DNA of 64,000 bases from Cordia subcordata. Taxonomy: Eukaryota > Streptophyta > Magnoliopsida > Boraginales > Cordiaceae. The notes beneath the pieces are model-generated. The model was not told the DNA's origin and searched no databases. It was given only the letters and a program-made list of their open reading frames with translations. Where the stretch lies: assembly GCA_028554755.1 (NCBI GenBank), contig JAPTOF010000024.1, positions 7,303,001 through 7,367,000 of the forward strand, given 5' to 3'. A program made the translations under genes and the position numbers. Shown here piece after piece: positions 23,621-34,769 of this stretch (position 1 is its first letter; every line of letters starts with the position of its first letter).

Positions 23621-23829
23621 CAGGAGCGAACTCCCATCAGTGATGCTCCAACCAGAGACGGAGGGGTTTTTAGTGTCTATTAGTGATAATGATTGGAGAT
23701 TGCCTATCATCATATATTTGCAGGATCCAAATAGACAGACAAATCGAATGACCCAGTTAAGGGTGATGAATTATGTCTTATTAGCTGCAAGAACTATATA
23801 AGAGGAGTCTAGATGGTTTGCTATTAAGA

Positions 23830-24569
23830 TGTTTGGGCAAGGATAAGGCTTTGCAAGTGATAGCTGAAGTCCATGAAGTGCTGTGTAAGGCACATCATTC
23901 AAGACTGTAGATGCAATGGACATTAAGGCGACATGGGTATTATTAGCCTACAATGGTATATGATTCTATCAGATATGCCAAATGATGTCAACAGCGTCAG
24001 AAACATGGCCCAATCCAGATGATGCCATTATAGAGTTTCACCCAGTGGTTAAACCCTGGCCATTTCAGGGATAGGCAATCGACCTTATTGGGAAGATTCG
24101 ACCAGTTTCTTTTAAAGGTCATGCATTTAGCATCGTGGTGACAGACTACTTCATCAAGTGGGTTGAAGTAATAATATTAACGAAAGTTGTCTAGGATGAT
24201 GTCATTGAATTCCTTGAAAAGCAAATTATTCACACGTTCAGAATATTTGAGATGTTAATAGCAGATCAAAGAACAATTTTCATGGGTGAAAGAATTGTTG
24301 ATTTTACCACCAACATAAGATTCATAATCACCAACTCAATACCTTACTTCGCCCAGGGCAACGGCCAGGCTGAAGCATCCAATAAAGCTATCATCTCAAA
24401 CATCCAAAAGATGGAAGAGGAAAATCCTTGGTCTTGGCATAAGAAATTTTTAGAAACTCTATGGGCATATCATGCTGTCAAGAAAATGAGCATAACGACT
24501 TCACGTTATTTGCTTACTTATGGGCATGATGCAGTGATTCTGGTGGAGACGAAAATCAAGTCGTTATAA
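23830..24569 (+). pseudogene. Integrase core of element A
   Basis: The HHCC part is degraded near 23880-24010 ('CKAHHS', 'RHGYY'). The core keeps the DDE residues: Asp 24081-24083 ('AIDLIGKI'), Asp 24264-24266 ('IADQRTIF') and Glu 24372-24374 ('GQAEASNKA'). Open frame 24252-24569 runs to the end of the core ('TLWAYHAVKKMSITTSRYLL', 'YGHDAVI'). A stop at 24193 and others upstream break it. Confidence 0.85.
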
Positions 24570-24945
24570 GTGACTTTCGAGGGAAAAATAGATGTAGTTG
24601 AGTATAGAGATGCAAAGCTTTCTAACCTGGAGGATCTAGACGAGCAAAGGCTTGTAGCCTTAGATAATATTGAAGCCCAAAAGAAAAAGGTTGCCAGGGC
24701 CTACAGTAAAATGGTCAAGGTTAAGTCTTTTATGCCAGGAGACTTAGTTTGGAAACTAATCCTTCCTATTGGGCGAAAAGATGATGAATTGGGTAAATGG
24801 TCTTTGATATGAGAAGAAGAGTTAATGGTGAATGAAGTATTGCTTAGGAGCACTTATAGGTTGAAGACCCTAGAAGGGGTGTTACATCATTCATGGTCCA
24901 TAAGGGGCAAATATTTGAAGCCTTACTATCCTAATTCTTGTGAGG
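24570..24945 (+). pseudogene. Integrase C-terminal region of element A, end of pol
   Basis: After the TAA at 24567 the homologous frame reads on: 'RDAKLSNLEDLDEQRLVALD', 'KVKSFMPGDLVWK' and, after a TGA at 24810, a 'STYRLKTLEG' and 'LKPYYP' tail. This matches the end of pol in plant Ty3/gypsy elements, where the small C-terminal fold binds DNA. Pol ends here. Confidence 0.75.
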
Positions 24946-25877
24946 AAGCAAGGAGACAGGTTCAAGGGGTTTCCAATTCCTCTCTTAGTTAAATCTTTTC
25001 TTCTTTGTATTCTCTCAATTTTCCTTATTTTCTTCCTTCTTTATTCTTTTTAAATTTTAGCCTTTCAAACACACCTCCTTAAACACAAAAAAATAGTTTG
25101 ATTCTTTTCTTTTACCCTCACAAGTATTAACCTCTTAGAAATTCCTAATTGCACGAAAAGTGATAAGGAGTAATGATTTTCATATATAGCTCAAAAGTGG
25201 TAAATAGAAAAAAGTTGCTCTTTTGCACTGAAAAAGGAAGCTTGGAATTTTCCACGGTTCATAGTTACAAAGTAAAGCAATTCCCTATTCAAAGAAAACA
25301 ACTAAGGACCAATACAAAGTCAAAGGGGTAAAGCGGAGGCAGCCTCTTCGAATAGGTGTTGCCATTCTACATCATGGTTATGAAGCTAAGTTATAACTGC
25401 ATGGGTTGTAATGTCCCAATTGGTGGAATGATCAGTTATCTCCATCAATTCCTGGCATATTTTGGTTCTGAAGGATTAAAGCTATTTGATCGGCCCTACA
25501 CCATTGAAGTTCTTCTTCCAAGGCCACAATCTGAGACTGGGCATGGGCTAGCTCAGCTTCTAAGGTAGTAACTCGTGCTTCCAGGTTAACAGGTCTTGAG
25601 GGGCAGTTGAGGCAAACTCTTCTTTCTCTGACTTATCAGTTCGAATCTGCTTTAACTAGGATGTCAAAGAGATAAGCTGTTGCCTTTTGTGTTGAAGTTT
25701 CTGTAAATGCGACGACAGTCATCTGTGAAGCAAGCCACCTTTGTCAAGGGGGTACGGAGGGCTATTGGCACCCCAGCGTGATTGGCCAGTGTCTCAAGGG
25801 TTTAGGTGAGCCTGGAGAATTGCGTAGTAAGGTGTTTAATGGAAAATGGTATTCCATGATAGCCCGAATAATAGCTT
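24946..25877 (-). pseudogene. C-terminal part of the antisense ORF of element A (coiled coil)
   Basis: No sense-strand coding is seen after pol. On the minus strand a frame at roughly 25590-25440 reads 'LEARVTTLEAELAHAQSQ' then 'IVALEEELQW', a clear heptad coiled coil. It lies downstream (minus sense) of the plant mobile domain pieces at 46846-46325 and 44277-42842, once E and J are removed. Coiled-coil tails are common in such antisense ORFs. The plus frame 25356-25568 is its shadow. 24946-25300 holds only AT-rich sequence without a recognisable feature. Confidence 0.55.
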
Positions 25878-26397
25878 TGATGTGTTTGTTTTGTGTGTTT
25901 ATGTATTGCATGTATATACTTGTTTTGAGGTGTTTTGAGCTTCATTTAATGTATTAGTATAGCATTTAGGTCATACTTATGCATATTAGAGTTTACATGT
26001 TCGTAGTTGAATTTAGGACTTAAATGCTCACTAATGCACGTTTGTTGCTTATTTAAGGTGTGATTTGGAAAGATAATTGGATCTTAATTAAGGGTTCTTG
26101 AAATGTGGAACAAAGCAAAGGGTGTTACGGACATAAAGGAATGAAGAAAAGTGCATTTGGAAGTGGCAGGGTGAAGAAAGAAGTAACTGAGGCGAAACTG
26201 AGAGCAACATGAGCCAAATTCAGAGCTTGTAACCTAAGAAGGACTTGGAAAAATTTTGGACATGTTTAAGGGTGCAAAAGATTTTGGGAGATCCCCCACG
26301 ATGATACGAAGCCATAGAAAAAAATGGTGTGCGAATCAAAGCCAAAATGAGCAAGATATGAACATTTTATTATCAAGGCCAGTTAGCTTCTGTCTAG

Positions 26398-26512
26398 GCC
26401 GAACGACCTAGCCAGTTGACTGGCTAGGTTAACCAGTCAGATCAGAATCTGGGCCAATTTTGGCTAGATGACTTAGCCTCTAGGCCGATCGACCGATTAG
26501 GCCCTCGGCTGG
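26398..26512 (+). promoter_or_regulatory. U3 palindrome array of LTR E
   Basis: Copies of GACCTAGCCAGTTGACTGGC-type and CCGATCGACCG-type motifs fill this stretch, ending about 16 bp before the TATA box. The main palindrome at 26407-26428 has 10-bp perfect arms. The same kind of array lies at this place in LTRs B, F, I, N, J and L. Confidence 0.55.
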
Positions 26513-27276
26513 ACACGCTGACAGCTCTATTTAAGCCATTTTTCGGCCATTTTTGGAGGAGAACATCAATCAATTCGCACACCTACTTCCCTAAACCCAA
26601 AATCCACCTAAAACCACCTCTCACACACTAAACCACACATAAATGCACTTAGTTCCAAGCTTGTAATTAGGTTTTTAACACTTGTAAGCAAGATCAAGAC
26701 AAGGATTTGAAGAGCAAAGCTAAGCATGAAAGGGAGGTTCATCTTTCTCCTTTTGTACTTAGTTTTCTCTATATTAGAATAGATCTTTTATGGGTGATTG
26801 AGGCTTGTATTATGGGTTGATTAAGTACTAGTTTGCTATGAGATTTTGATGGTTTAATATATATGTTTGCTCTTAATGCTTCAATGACTACTTACATACA
26901 TGTCTATGTGTTTTTTGATATGCCTAAGTGAAAGAACATATATGTAGAGGCTTGATTGCTATTTAACACTTCTAAGTCATTGTATGAGCATGTCTAGGTG
27001 TTTATGTAGTGATTCCATAAAGTGGGTCTTGTAGTTATGCATGTCTATGTGTGTGTTTACATACCTTAATATCAATTTTAGCTTCTATGACATACATGTT
27101 GGATTTAATGCATAAATTAGTATGACCTAAATATGTCTAAGTGTTTAAGGCTAGAATATGCTTATATTCTTTCGTATCATGCTTTAGAACGGGTATGATG
27201 TGCTTTATTGTCAAACCCCGCTTGTGTGATGCTATGATTAGTGGTTTTTCACTGGTAATTAGGCCTAGTTTAGTCT

Positions 27277-27303
27277 TCTTTGGCTTTAAACCTAGCCAAT
27301 AAG
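27277..27303 (+). promoter_or_regulatory. Bulged hairpin in the LTR leader (copy in E)
   Basis: Inner stem TTGGCT/AGCCAA with loop TTAAACCT and the extra T on the 3' side. The outer three pairs are weaker here (one mismatch). A second copy is at 27342-27361. Confidence 0.55.
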
Positions 27304-27919
27304 TGTCGAGCTAGCTTAATTGACCTTAGGAAGCCTAGTTCTTGGCTTTAAACCTAGCCAATGAGTTAGAACCTAGGGCAAGACCAATTATCATCACCTA
27401 GAAACATAATTAGGTAAACCATGCCCTAGTTCATAAGGACCACGCTATGCCTCTAGGTAGCTAGCACCTAGGATAAACCCGCATTGAGTCTAGGGATTGT
27501 AGGAAAGGTTGATTAGATTCTTAGCTTAGAGCACCCTTTCTTGTGCAAAACCATCAATGTTAATCTCGTAGCGAAGTTAATACTCAAATCACTCATAGTT
27601 AAGCGGATTTCATCCATTGCCCCATTGCTTGTGTAAATTCCCTTTTACTAGCTTGTTCTCTCTTGCATTTATTTTCTTTAGTTTGTTTAGATTAGCTTAA
27701 TTTGTTTTGAGCTCCCTTTATATCTAAAATGACCAAAATGAATTCTTAGTTTAGCTTATTTTCTTTCTAGTTTTCTAGGACACAAATTTAGTTTTCATTC
27801 TGCATTTCCCGCCTCCCTGAGGGGTCAACCTTGCTTTTGCACATTAGACTACGCAACCTATGCACTTGCAAGCTTTTAATTAAGGCTTAGTGCTTAATTA
27901 GCAAGAAGGATCAAGTTTT

Positions 27920-27937
27920 TGGCGCCATTGCTGGGGA
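27920..27937 (+). other. Primer binding site of element E (tRNA-Asp)
   Basis: TGGCGCCATTGCTGGGGA lies six bases after the LTR end. It is complementary to the 3' end of plant tRNA-Asp with two mismatches, both readable as C-to-T/G-to-A changes. Confidence 0.85.
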
Positions 27938-28143
27938 GGCACGGTGGTTTGTTTACTTTATTTGTGTCCTTTATCTAGTTACTTACTTTATTTTGCTTCT
28001 TTTGCTTAGCTTGCTTAGTAGTCATTATCTTGTATTTACTTTTGTTTCCTAGTTTACTTGCTTTTTTTTTTTGCTTGTTTTGAGTAGTTTACTTTATTGT
28101 TTTAGTGATTCTAGGATTGTGTTTTGTTTGTTGTAGTTTTAAG

Positions 28144-29741
28144 ATGTGTGACGTTTCAGGGGTTGCAACAAGTGGAAGAAGATTAAGTTTAGCTTTGTAT
28201 GCTTGATAGGCGCTCTCTTAGGAATCCTCTAGTTCCTTTACATCTTGAGCCCGAGAGAATTGTTCTTCACTTTAGGGATTTAGGAGATCTTTTAGGAGAA
28301 ATGCCCGATCCTATTAATCCTTCTCTTAATCCTTCTCTCATTCCCCCTATACATCTCGTTCCTCCACATGAGCACCCATGTGCACAAGAGCCCCTTACGC
28401 TAGACCCACCTATAGACGATAAGCCCACGCTTAGGCAATTCTTCCTCCCCAATGTCTTCGAGCCTAACTTAGTTATCTATATTGTGGGGTTGGGGAAAGC
28501 TAATTTTGAGATTAAGCATAGCATGTTGGCGATGCTCCCTTCCTTTTATGGAGAAACAATGAGAGCCCCTTGGACCACATCAGAGACTTTGTAGAAATTA
28601 GTTCCATTCTTCACTTTTTCAACGTGTCTCAAGAAGCCATTCACCTTAAGTTGTTCCCATTTTCCCTTAAGGATAAGGCTAGGTCATGGTATCATTCTTT
28701 ACCTAGTGGTTGCATTACATCTTGGAATGAGCTTCAATCTAGGTTTTATCAAAAGTTCTTTCCCATAGCTAAGATCGCCGACCTTAAGGCTTCCATTATG
28801 ACCTTCTCCCAACACGACTTAGAGACCTTTCATGAGGCTTAAGAGAGGCTCAATGAACTTCTTAGGTAATGTCCACACCACGGGTATAGCGTTTATGACC
28901 TTCTTCAATATTTCTTTAGAGGATTGAATGAGCAAAATAGAATGACGGTGAATGCCACATCCGGTGGTGGATTCTATAATTTGAGACCGAGTGAAGCTTG
29001 AGATAAAATGGATTTGTTGACGAAGAACTCTTTTCAAAACACCACTATGGATAGGTCTAGTGGGGGAGCTAATAGAAAGGGTGTTCATGAGGTAGGGATT
29101 TATTCCAATTTGCCCGCCGAGGTTAGAGCGTTGATGCATATGCTAGATCAATTCATCACTTTGAGCCTCTTTTCACAAGGTCATAGGACTAGTCCCATAG
29201 GTTTGTCCTCCAACCCATCGGTAATTGATAGATGTGCGCTGTGTTCTGAGTCTACTCACACGACCATAGCTTGCCCCCTAGCACCGCAGTTTCCTGAGTT
29301 CATTCAAGAGCTAGTCTATGCCACATAGGGGTACTCACGGGAGTACAATTTTTACTTGAGCATATATAATTTGGGTTGGAGAGACAACCCTAAGTTTTCT
29401 TAAAGCCTAGGTCAGTTTAAGTCTTCCATCTCCAACCCCAGGCCCCATTCCAGTAAAGACCTCGTTCTGCTAATCCCCTAGGGTTTCACAATGTGAATTA
29501 AGCTAGTGTTTCTCAACCTCAGACACTCCTTGCACCGCTCGTTTTAGCCCTCCCAACACAGTCAACACCTATTTCACAATCTTTCATGATGAGAGAGCAG
29601 ACCTTTTGATGCAGATTGTTAAACAAAATCAACAAAAAATGGCTAAGATGGAGGCACAATTAGGGCAGCTAGCTAGCCAAATGAGCACTAGAGATCCAGG
29701 CAAATTGCCTGCACAACCAGAGGTGAACCCTAGAGCCCAGT
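28144..29741 (+). pseudogene. gag: gag of element E, 5' portion
   Basis: The first ATG after the leader is 28144, but a stop follows at once in that frame; the open frame from 28199 carries the gag body ('LRQFFLPNVFEPNL', 'KANFEIKHSMLAMLPSFYG'). A frameshift near 28557 moves it to the frame of 28570 ('KLFPFSLKDKARSW'). A zinc knuckle CX2CX4HX4C ('CALCSESTHTTIAC') is at 29233-29274. The end reads 'LGQLASQMSTRDPGKLPAQP', the usual Athila gag tail, and is cut at 29741 by element F. The matching 'AVTTLRSD' motif stands right after F at about 41930. Homologous to gag of D throughout. Confidence 0.85.
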
Positions 29742-30249
29742 TGATGTGTTTGTTTTGTGTGTTTGTGTATTGCATGTATATACTTATTTTGAGGTGTTTT
29801 GAGCTTCATTTGGTGTATTAGTATAGCATTTAGGTCATACTTGTGCATATTAGAGTTTACATGTTCATAGTTGAAGTTAAGACTTAAATGCTACACTAAT
29901 GCACTTTTATTGCTTCTTTTAAGTGTGATTTGGAGAGATAATTAGACCGTGGTGTGTGGAACAAAGCCAAGGGTGTTTTGGACATAAAGGAATGAAGAAA
30001 AGTGCATTTGTAAGTGGTCGGGCGAAAGAAAGAGCGATCGAGGCGAAACCGAGTGCAACGTGAGCCAAATTCGGATCTTGCAAACTAAAAAGGACATGGA
30101 AAAATTTTGGATATGTTTTAGGGTGAAAAAGATGGCTTGGGAGATCCCTCACGACGATACGAGGCCATAGAAAAAAACAGTACGTGAATCAGAGCTAAAA
30201 CGAGGAAGATATGATCATTTTACTATTAAAACCATTTAGCCTCTGTGTA

Positions 30250-30374
30250 GGCCGGACGACCTAGCCGATCGACTGGTTGGATCAAAATCTGGGCTAATTT
30301 TGGCCGGACGACTTGGCCCCAAAGCTGGTCGACCAGCTGGGCCCTTGGCTGGACGCGTTAAGAGTTCTATTTAA
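30250..30374 (+). promoter_or_regulatory. U3 palindrome array and TATA-like box of LTR F
   Basis: GACCTAGCCGATCGACTGG and a perfect 16-bp palindrome (30323-30338) precede TATTTAA at 30368-30374. Compared with the AGCCGGTCGACCGGCT palindrome in I and N, both arms have changed symmetrically (C to T on one side, G to A on the other), so the palindrome is kept. Confidence 0.6.
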
Positions 30375-31116
30375 GCCACTTTTTAGCCACTTTTGGAGAG
30401 AATAACACCCAAATCAAACACCTATTTCCCAAAATCCAAAATCCACCAAAAATCACCTCACACACACTTTTAAACACATTTAACACTTGGAATCAAGGAT
30501 CCAAGAGGATCAAACACGAGGATTTGGGCATAGCTCTTGGATTGCAAAGATATGGTTTTGGATAAGAGGGTAGCATCTTTGTCTCTCTTTTATCTTAAGT
30601 TAATTTATGTTTGATTAGAGCTATATAAGGTGACTTACTCTTGTATTATGGATGATTATTACATTATTGTTATGGGTATTTGACGGATTTATATATATAT
30701 GCTTGTACTTAGGGTTTTGATTGGCAAATTTACATTCATGTCTATGTGTTTGTAGAAATGCCTCAATGATGTAGCATATGTATATTTAAGTCTATTGTGC
30801 TATTAACCATTTTTAAATCATTATGCTAACATGTCTATGTGTTTGTGTGGTTATTACATGAAGTGGGTATGACTAAATACATGTCTATGTGTGTGTTAGC
30901 ATACTTAATAGCATAAATAGCTTCAATTGCATGCATGTCAGGTGCCATTGCTTAATTGGTGTAATCTAAGTATGTCTATGTGCTTAGTAGTAGAATACCC
31001 GGGAATATTCTCGAACGCCATGACGTAGATGTGTTTGCTTTGTGCTTAAACGTTAATACCCTCTATTGTGATGATGATCGGTGGTGCATAACTAATGGCT
31101 AGCCTAGGTCGAGTCT

Positions 31117-31143
31117 CCCTTAGCTTTAAATCCAGCTAATGGG
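31117..31143 (+). promoter_or_regulatory. Bulged hairpin in the LTR leader (copy in the F 5' LTR)
   Basis: CCC-TTAGCT pairs with AGCTAA-T-GGG around TTAAATCC. Against the common form, one inner G-C pair has become A-T on both sides, and the outer arm is CCC/GGG where N has CCT/AGG and B has TCT/AGA. The 3' LTR copy at 41251-41277 keeps the same stem. Confidence 0.65.
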
Positions 31144-31671
31144 TTTCAGGATACGTTAGTCGACCTTAGACGAACTAGGTCTTGGCTTTAAATCCAACCA
31201 ACGGTAGAAGTGGCAAAAGGGTACCTGCGGGCCAACTGGACCCGTTTAGCGCGGGTTATGCGGTTCCACGGGTCTGGTCGGGTTGGATTCATGCGGGTGC
31301 CTACATCCCTCATCCACACCCGCGGCCTCGAGGGTTCGCGGGTTGATTCGCTTAATTTTTTAATATTTTAATATTATTTAAAAATAAATAAAACCAAAAA
31401 AATTAAGTAGTAATTAATAAACACTTGTGACTTGTTTGACAAAAAAAAAACAAAAAATTAGGCACCTAAAAATACTTAAAGTTAATGAACTAAATGTCAC
31501 AAACACAATCGATAATTTAAAATTGAAATTAAACACCTAATCACAAACTAAGATTAACAAAATAAGACAAAAATTACCACAGTCCGTAGCTACAATCAAA
31601 GCCTCAAATGTGGCTGCTAAGGTTGTAAACTATAAAGCGCAATAAGAAGAAAAAAACTTAAGGTTTCTAAT

Positions 31672-32315
31672 TATTGGGTTATGGCTCAAAGTCCAAGCCC
31701 ATACAAATTAGGAAAGAGTTTTAATGAGAGTTAAAATTCTAGTTATGGTAAGAGTCATAATTATGGTAGGATTGATAGATTAGGAAATCCTTTGTCTTGG
31801 AGGACAAGAAAATCTCTTCTATAAATAGGACTCTTGTATTAGTTGTATAAGGTGTGCCTTAGGACCACATCCCATGGGGGGGGGTGTGGGTGAGAGAGAG
31901 CCTGAGAGCATCGAGAATGTCTTATATTCGTTCTAGTCCTGTTCTGGATAGAACCATTATAAGAACTCTGGGGGGGAGGGTTTAGACTTTTCTGTCCGTG
32001 CAAAAAGTCATTACCTGAGTTAGGGTAAGAGAGAGAGCCTGAGAGCATCAAAAGTATCTTATATTCGTTCTAGCCCTGTTGAGGATAGAACCATTATAAG
32101 AACTCTATGGGGGAGGGTTTAGACTTTTCTGTCCGTGCAAAAAGTCATCACCTGAGTTGTAATCCCATTATTGTTGAATAATAGAATTCATCCCAGAGGG
32201 GATCGTGGACGTAGGCAGAGGGTCGAACCACGTTTAATAGTGCGTATTCTTTTATTGTTACATATGCTTTAATTCCACTGCGTGAGTGTGTGTTATGCGT
32301 CTTAATTTCCCAACA
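31672..32315 (+). repeat. 5' LTR of element H
   Basis: It has a TATA box TATAAATA at 31820-31827 and an internal 137-bp tandem duplication (copies from about 31890 and 32027, each with the GTCCGTGCAAAAAGTCA block). Nearly identical to 33181-33822. Confidence 0.9.
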
Positions 32316-32331
32316 AGTGGTATCAGAGCCT
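32316..32331 (+). other. Primer binding site of element H (initiator tRNA-Met)
   Basis: AGTGGTATCAGAGCCT directly follows the 5' LTR. TGGTATCAGAGC is the standard complement of plant initiator tRNA-Met. Confidence 0.9.
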
Positions 32332-33180
32332 GGTTGGAGGGAGGATGCTGGTTTGCACGAAAAACGAAAAAAGAAACGCCGAAGGGGAGTAAAAAAAAAT
32401 TCGCTGATCTGCTGGTCATGTTTGGCGGCTTTTCCAGAGTCCGATCGACAATCTGTTTATAGCTGTGTTCATCTCAGAGAGGAGAGTAAGCTGCTAAAAT
32501 TTCGTAACGATCCGACGGTCGGATTGTGAGATACGAGCAGGTCAAGTTTTGTGGGTTTGTGGTCAAACAGTCAAACAAAAAGTTTGACCAGCATTGACCG
32601 AAGGGTAGTAGGGGTTTGACCTTGTTGACCGAGGGTCTCCTTACTATTTTCCGACGTCCTGAGTTCATTTTTGAGGTCCGTTTTGCCAAATTTCTTGATG
32701 TATCATGGGTGAGCCTTGAAATTGGGTAAAACAATGAAGTGGTGATAAAATTCTGCGAAAGTCTTTGAAGCATTGTGCGAGCAAACACATTTAGCCGACT
32801 AGTGAACAAACTTCTAGAGGAGAGAAGTTTGGATGAGTAGACTAGTTGAAGAAGGTTCGATTTGAGGGAGGAGTCACGCGAAGAGAGTCTACGTAGCTGA
32901 ACAATCAAAGTCCTGGCCAGACGACTGATAAGGAATGCTACTGCTGGAAGAGAAGACCATGTCCGAGATGCCTTGTATTGAGAGAGGACGCAAACAACCT
33001 CAAGAGATCGAGGTTAGACGGCATGAAGAGGGATGTTGGGGATGACTCCAAAATCCTGCTAGGATGTGTTGGTAGCTGTTGTCGTGAAGAGTGCTGTCGA
33101 GCGAGGGCTTCAGTATGAAGACTGTGAAGAGGTTCTAGTTGCGGCAAAGAAACTTCAAACTTTTCGCCAAGGGAGGAATT

Positions 33181-33822
33181 TGTTGGGTTATGGCTCAAAG
33201 TCCAAGCCCATACAAATTAGGAAAGAGTTTTAATGAGAGTTAAAATTCTAGTTATGGTAAGAGTCTTAATTATGGTAGGATTGATAGATTAGGAAATCCT
33301 TTGTCTTGGAGGACAAGGAAATCTCTTCTATAAATAGGACTCTTGTATTAGTTATATAAGGTGTGCCTTAGGACCACACCCTATGGGGAGGTGTGGGTGA
33401 GAGAGAGCTTGAGAGTATCGAGAGTGTCTTATATTCATTCTAGTCCTGTTGAGGATAGAACCATTGTAAGAACTTTGTGGGAAAGGGTTTAGACTTTTCT
33501 GTCCGTGCAAAAAGTCATCACCTGAGTTAGGGTGAGAGAGAGAGCCTAAGAGCCTCAAGAGTATCTTATATTCATTCTAGTCCTGTTGAGGATAGAACCA
33601 TTATAAGAACTCTGTGGAGGAGGGTTTAGACTTTTCTGTCCGTGCAAAAAGTCATCACTTGAGTGGTAATCCCATTATTGTTGAATAGTGGAATTTATCC
33701 CAGAGGAGATCGTGGACGTAGGCAGAGGGCCGAACCACGTTTAATAGTGCGTATTCTTTTCTCGTTACATATGCTTTAATTCCGCTGCGTGAGTGTGTGT
33801 TATGTGTCCTAATTTCTCAACA
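33181..33822 (+). repeat. 3' LTR of element H
   Basis: It starts TGTTGGGTTATGG and ends CTCAACA. It has a TATA box at 33329-33336 and the same 137-bp duplication as the 5' LTR (equivalent points 33408 and 33545), so the duplication predates this insertion. Confidence 0.9.
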
Positions 33823-34594
33823 CTAACTTTAAGCTTATATGTATTTATTAAAAAAAAAAAAACTCGTGGGTCAACCCGTGGGTGACCCGCGGTTCAACCC
33901 GCACAACCTGCCCTTAGTGCGGGTCGGGTCAGGTCCACCCGTTTGCCTTACAGGTTATGAAATACTAAACCCTAACCCTACATTTTTGCGGGTTAAACGA
34001 GTCAACCCGTGGGTCCGGACCCGTTTTGCCATCTCTAGCCAACGGTTTAGACGCTAGGGTTAGATCAATCTAAGTCACCTAGAATCCTAACTAGCTAGCC
34101 CTATGGCCCTAAGTCATAAAGACCATACACCATGGCTATAGGGGTCGACACCTAGGGACGAATTTGCACTCAGTCTTCAGGTGTAATTAGGAGGTTAATT
34201 AGGAGACTAGACGAGAGCAACTAAGTTTAATCCATCAAGCAATCCTAACAAGAAGTAGTAATCACCCATTTGCAACCCATAATCACCCTATTCCCCATTT
34301 CCACGTGTTAGCATCCCTTAGATCACTTGATTCCCCTGTCACACACACACACATCTTTTATTTCTTTGTCCTTAGTCTAGCTTTACTTTTCCAATCTCCC
34401 TTTAAACCAAAAATTCCCAAGAAAAGTGTAGTTTAGGTCCCAACACGTAGTACTTTAGGACATGCTTAGCTTAGAACACTACTCATGTTAGGCCTCCCCG
34501 TGGATTCGACCCCGCACGCGCACACACTGTGCTACATGCAACCCGTGCGCTTGCGAGCTATTTAGGCTTGTGCTCAAATAGCATATCAAGTTCT

Positions 34595-34612
34595 TGGCGC
34601 CGTTGCCGGGGA
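34595..34612 (+). other. Primer binding site of element F (tRNA-Asp)
   Basis: TGGCGCCGTTGCCGGGGA is an exact complement of the 3' end of plant tRNA-Asp and lies six bases after the LTR. Confidence 0.92.
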
Positions 34613-34769
34613 GGCAACGGTTGTTTGGTTTCTTAGTTTTTATGTGTCTTAGCTCATTGCGTGTTGTTTTATCTTTTCTTTTCATGTTTTCTTTATTTTG
34701 ATTAGTTAAAAAATTCAAAAAAAAAAAGTTGTTGATCATTGTGAAGAGGTTTACTTGTGTCAATTAATC

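Larger units (their letters stand above)
25878..27913 (+). repeat. 5' LTR of element E
   Basis: It starts TGATGTGTTTG and ends AAGGATCA before the primer site. It closely resembles the LTRs of F and J. It contains a long palindrome at 26407-26428 (arms CCTAGCCAGT and ACTGGCTAGG around TG), further GATCGACC motifs to about 26512, a TATA-like box TATTTAA at 26528-26534 and hairpins at 27277-27303 and 27342-27361. Length 2036 bp. Confidence 0.9.
31672..33822 (+). mobile_element. Element H: small non-coding LTR retrotransposon (TRIM/small LARD)
   Basis: Two ~640-bp LTRs (31672-32315 and 33181-33822) flank an 865-bp internal part without a credible ORF. The LTR ends with CAACA followed by AGTGGTATCAGAGCC, a primer site for initiator methionine tRNA; a purine tract CCAAGGGAGGAATT precedes the 3' LTR. 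Flanks CTAAT and CTAAC form a TSD with one mismatch. The 5' LTR start reads TATTGGG where the 3' LTR has TGTTGGG. It lies inside element G. The iMet primer fits copia-type parents, but parentage cannot be proven here. Confidence 0.88.
31205..34037. mobile_element. Element G: non-autonomous hAT-like DNA transposon, split by H
   Basis: The left end TAGAAGTGGCAAAAGGGT and the right end ACCCGTTTTGCCATCTCTA are inverted repeats of the hAT type. Flanks ACCAACGG (31197-31204) and GCCAACGG (34038-34045) form an 8-bp TSD with one mismatch; the uninterrupted sequence in the other LTR of F (41325-41345) shows a single copy. The ends are rich in GGGTT/AACCC motifs. No transposase is present. Without H its length is about 680 bp, so it fits a hAT MITE. 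It sits in the transcribed part of the 5' LTR of F. Confidence 0.85.
29742..34588 (+). repeat. 5' LTR of element F, interrupted by G
   Basis: It starts TGATGTGTTTG and ends GCATATCA. The LTR proper is 29742-31204 plus 34038-34588; the middle is hAT-like element G. It has a 16-bp perfect palindrome AGCTGGTCGACCAGCT at 30323-30338, a TATA-like box at 30368-30374 and a bulged hairpin at 31117-31143. Very similar to the 3' LTR at 39874-41875. Confidence 0.9.

Noticed and set aside
32474..32908. 144-codon minus-strand frame inside element H
   Set aside because: No domain, antisense to the element, and sits in an 865-bp internal region that fits a non-coding TRIM-type element.
31205..34037. G as a MULE or a CACTA element
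   Set aside because: Short TIRs with TAG...CTA ends and an 8-bp target duplication fit hAT; MULEs give 9-10 bp and CACTA elements 3 bp.
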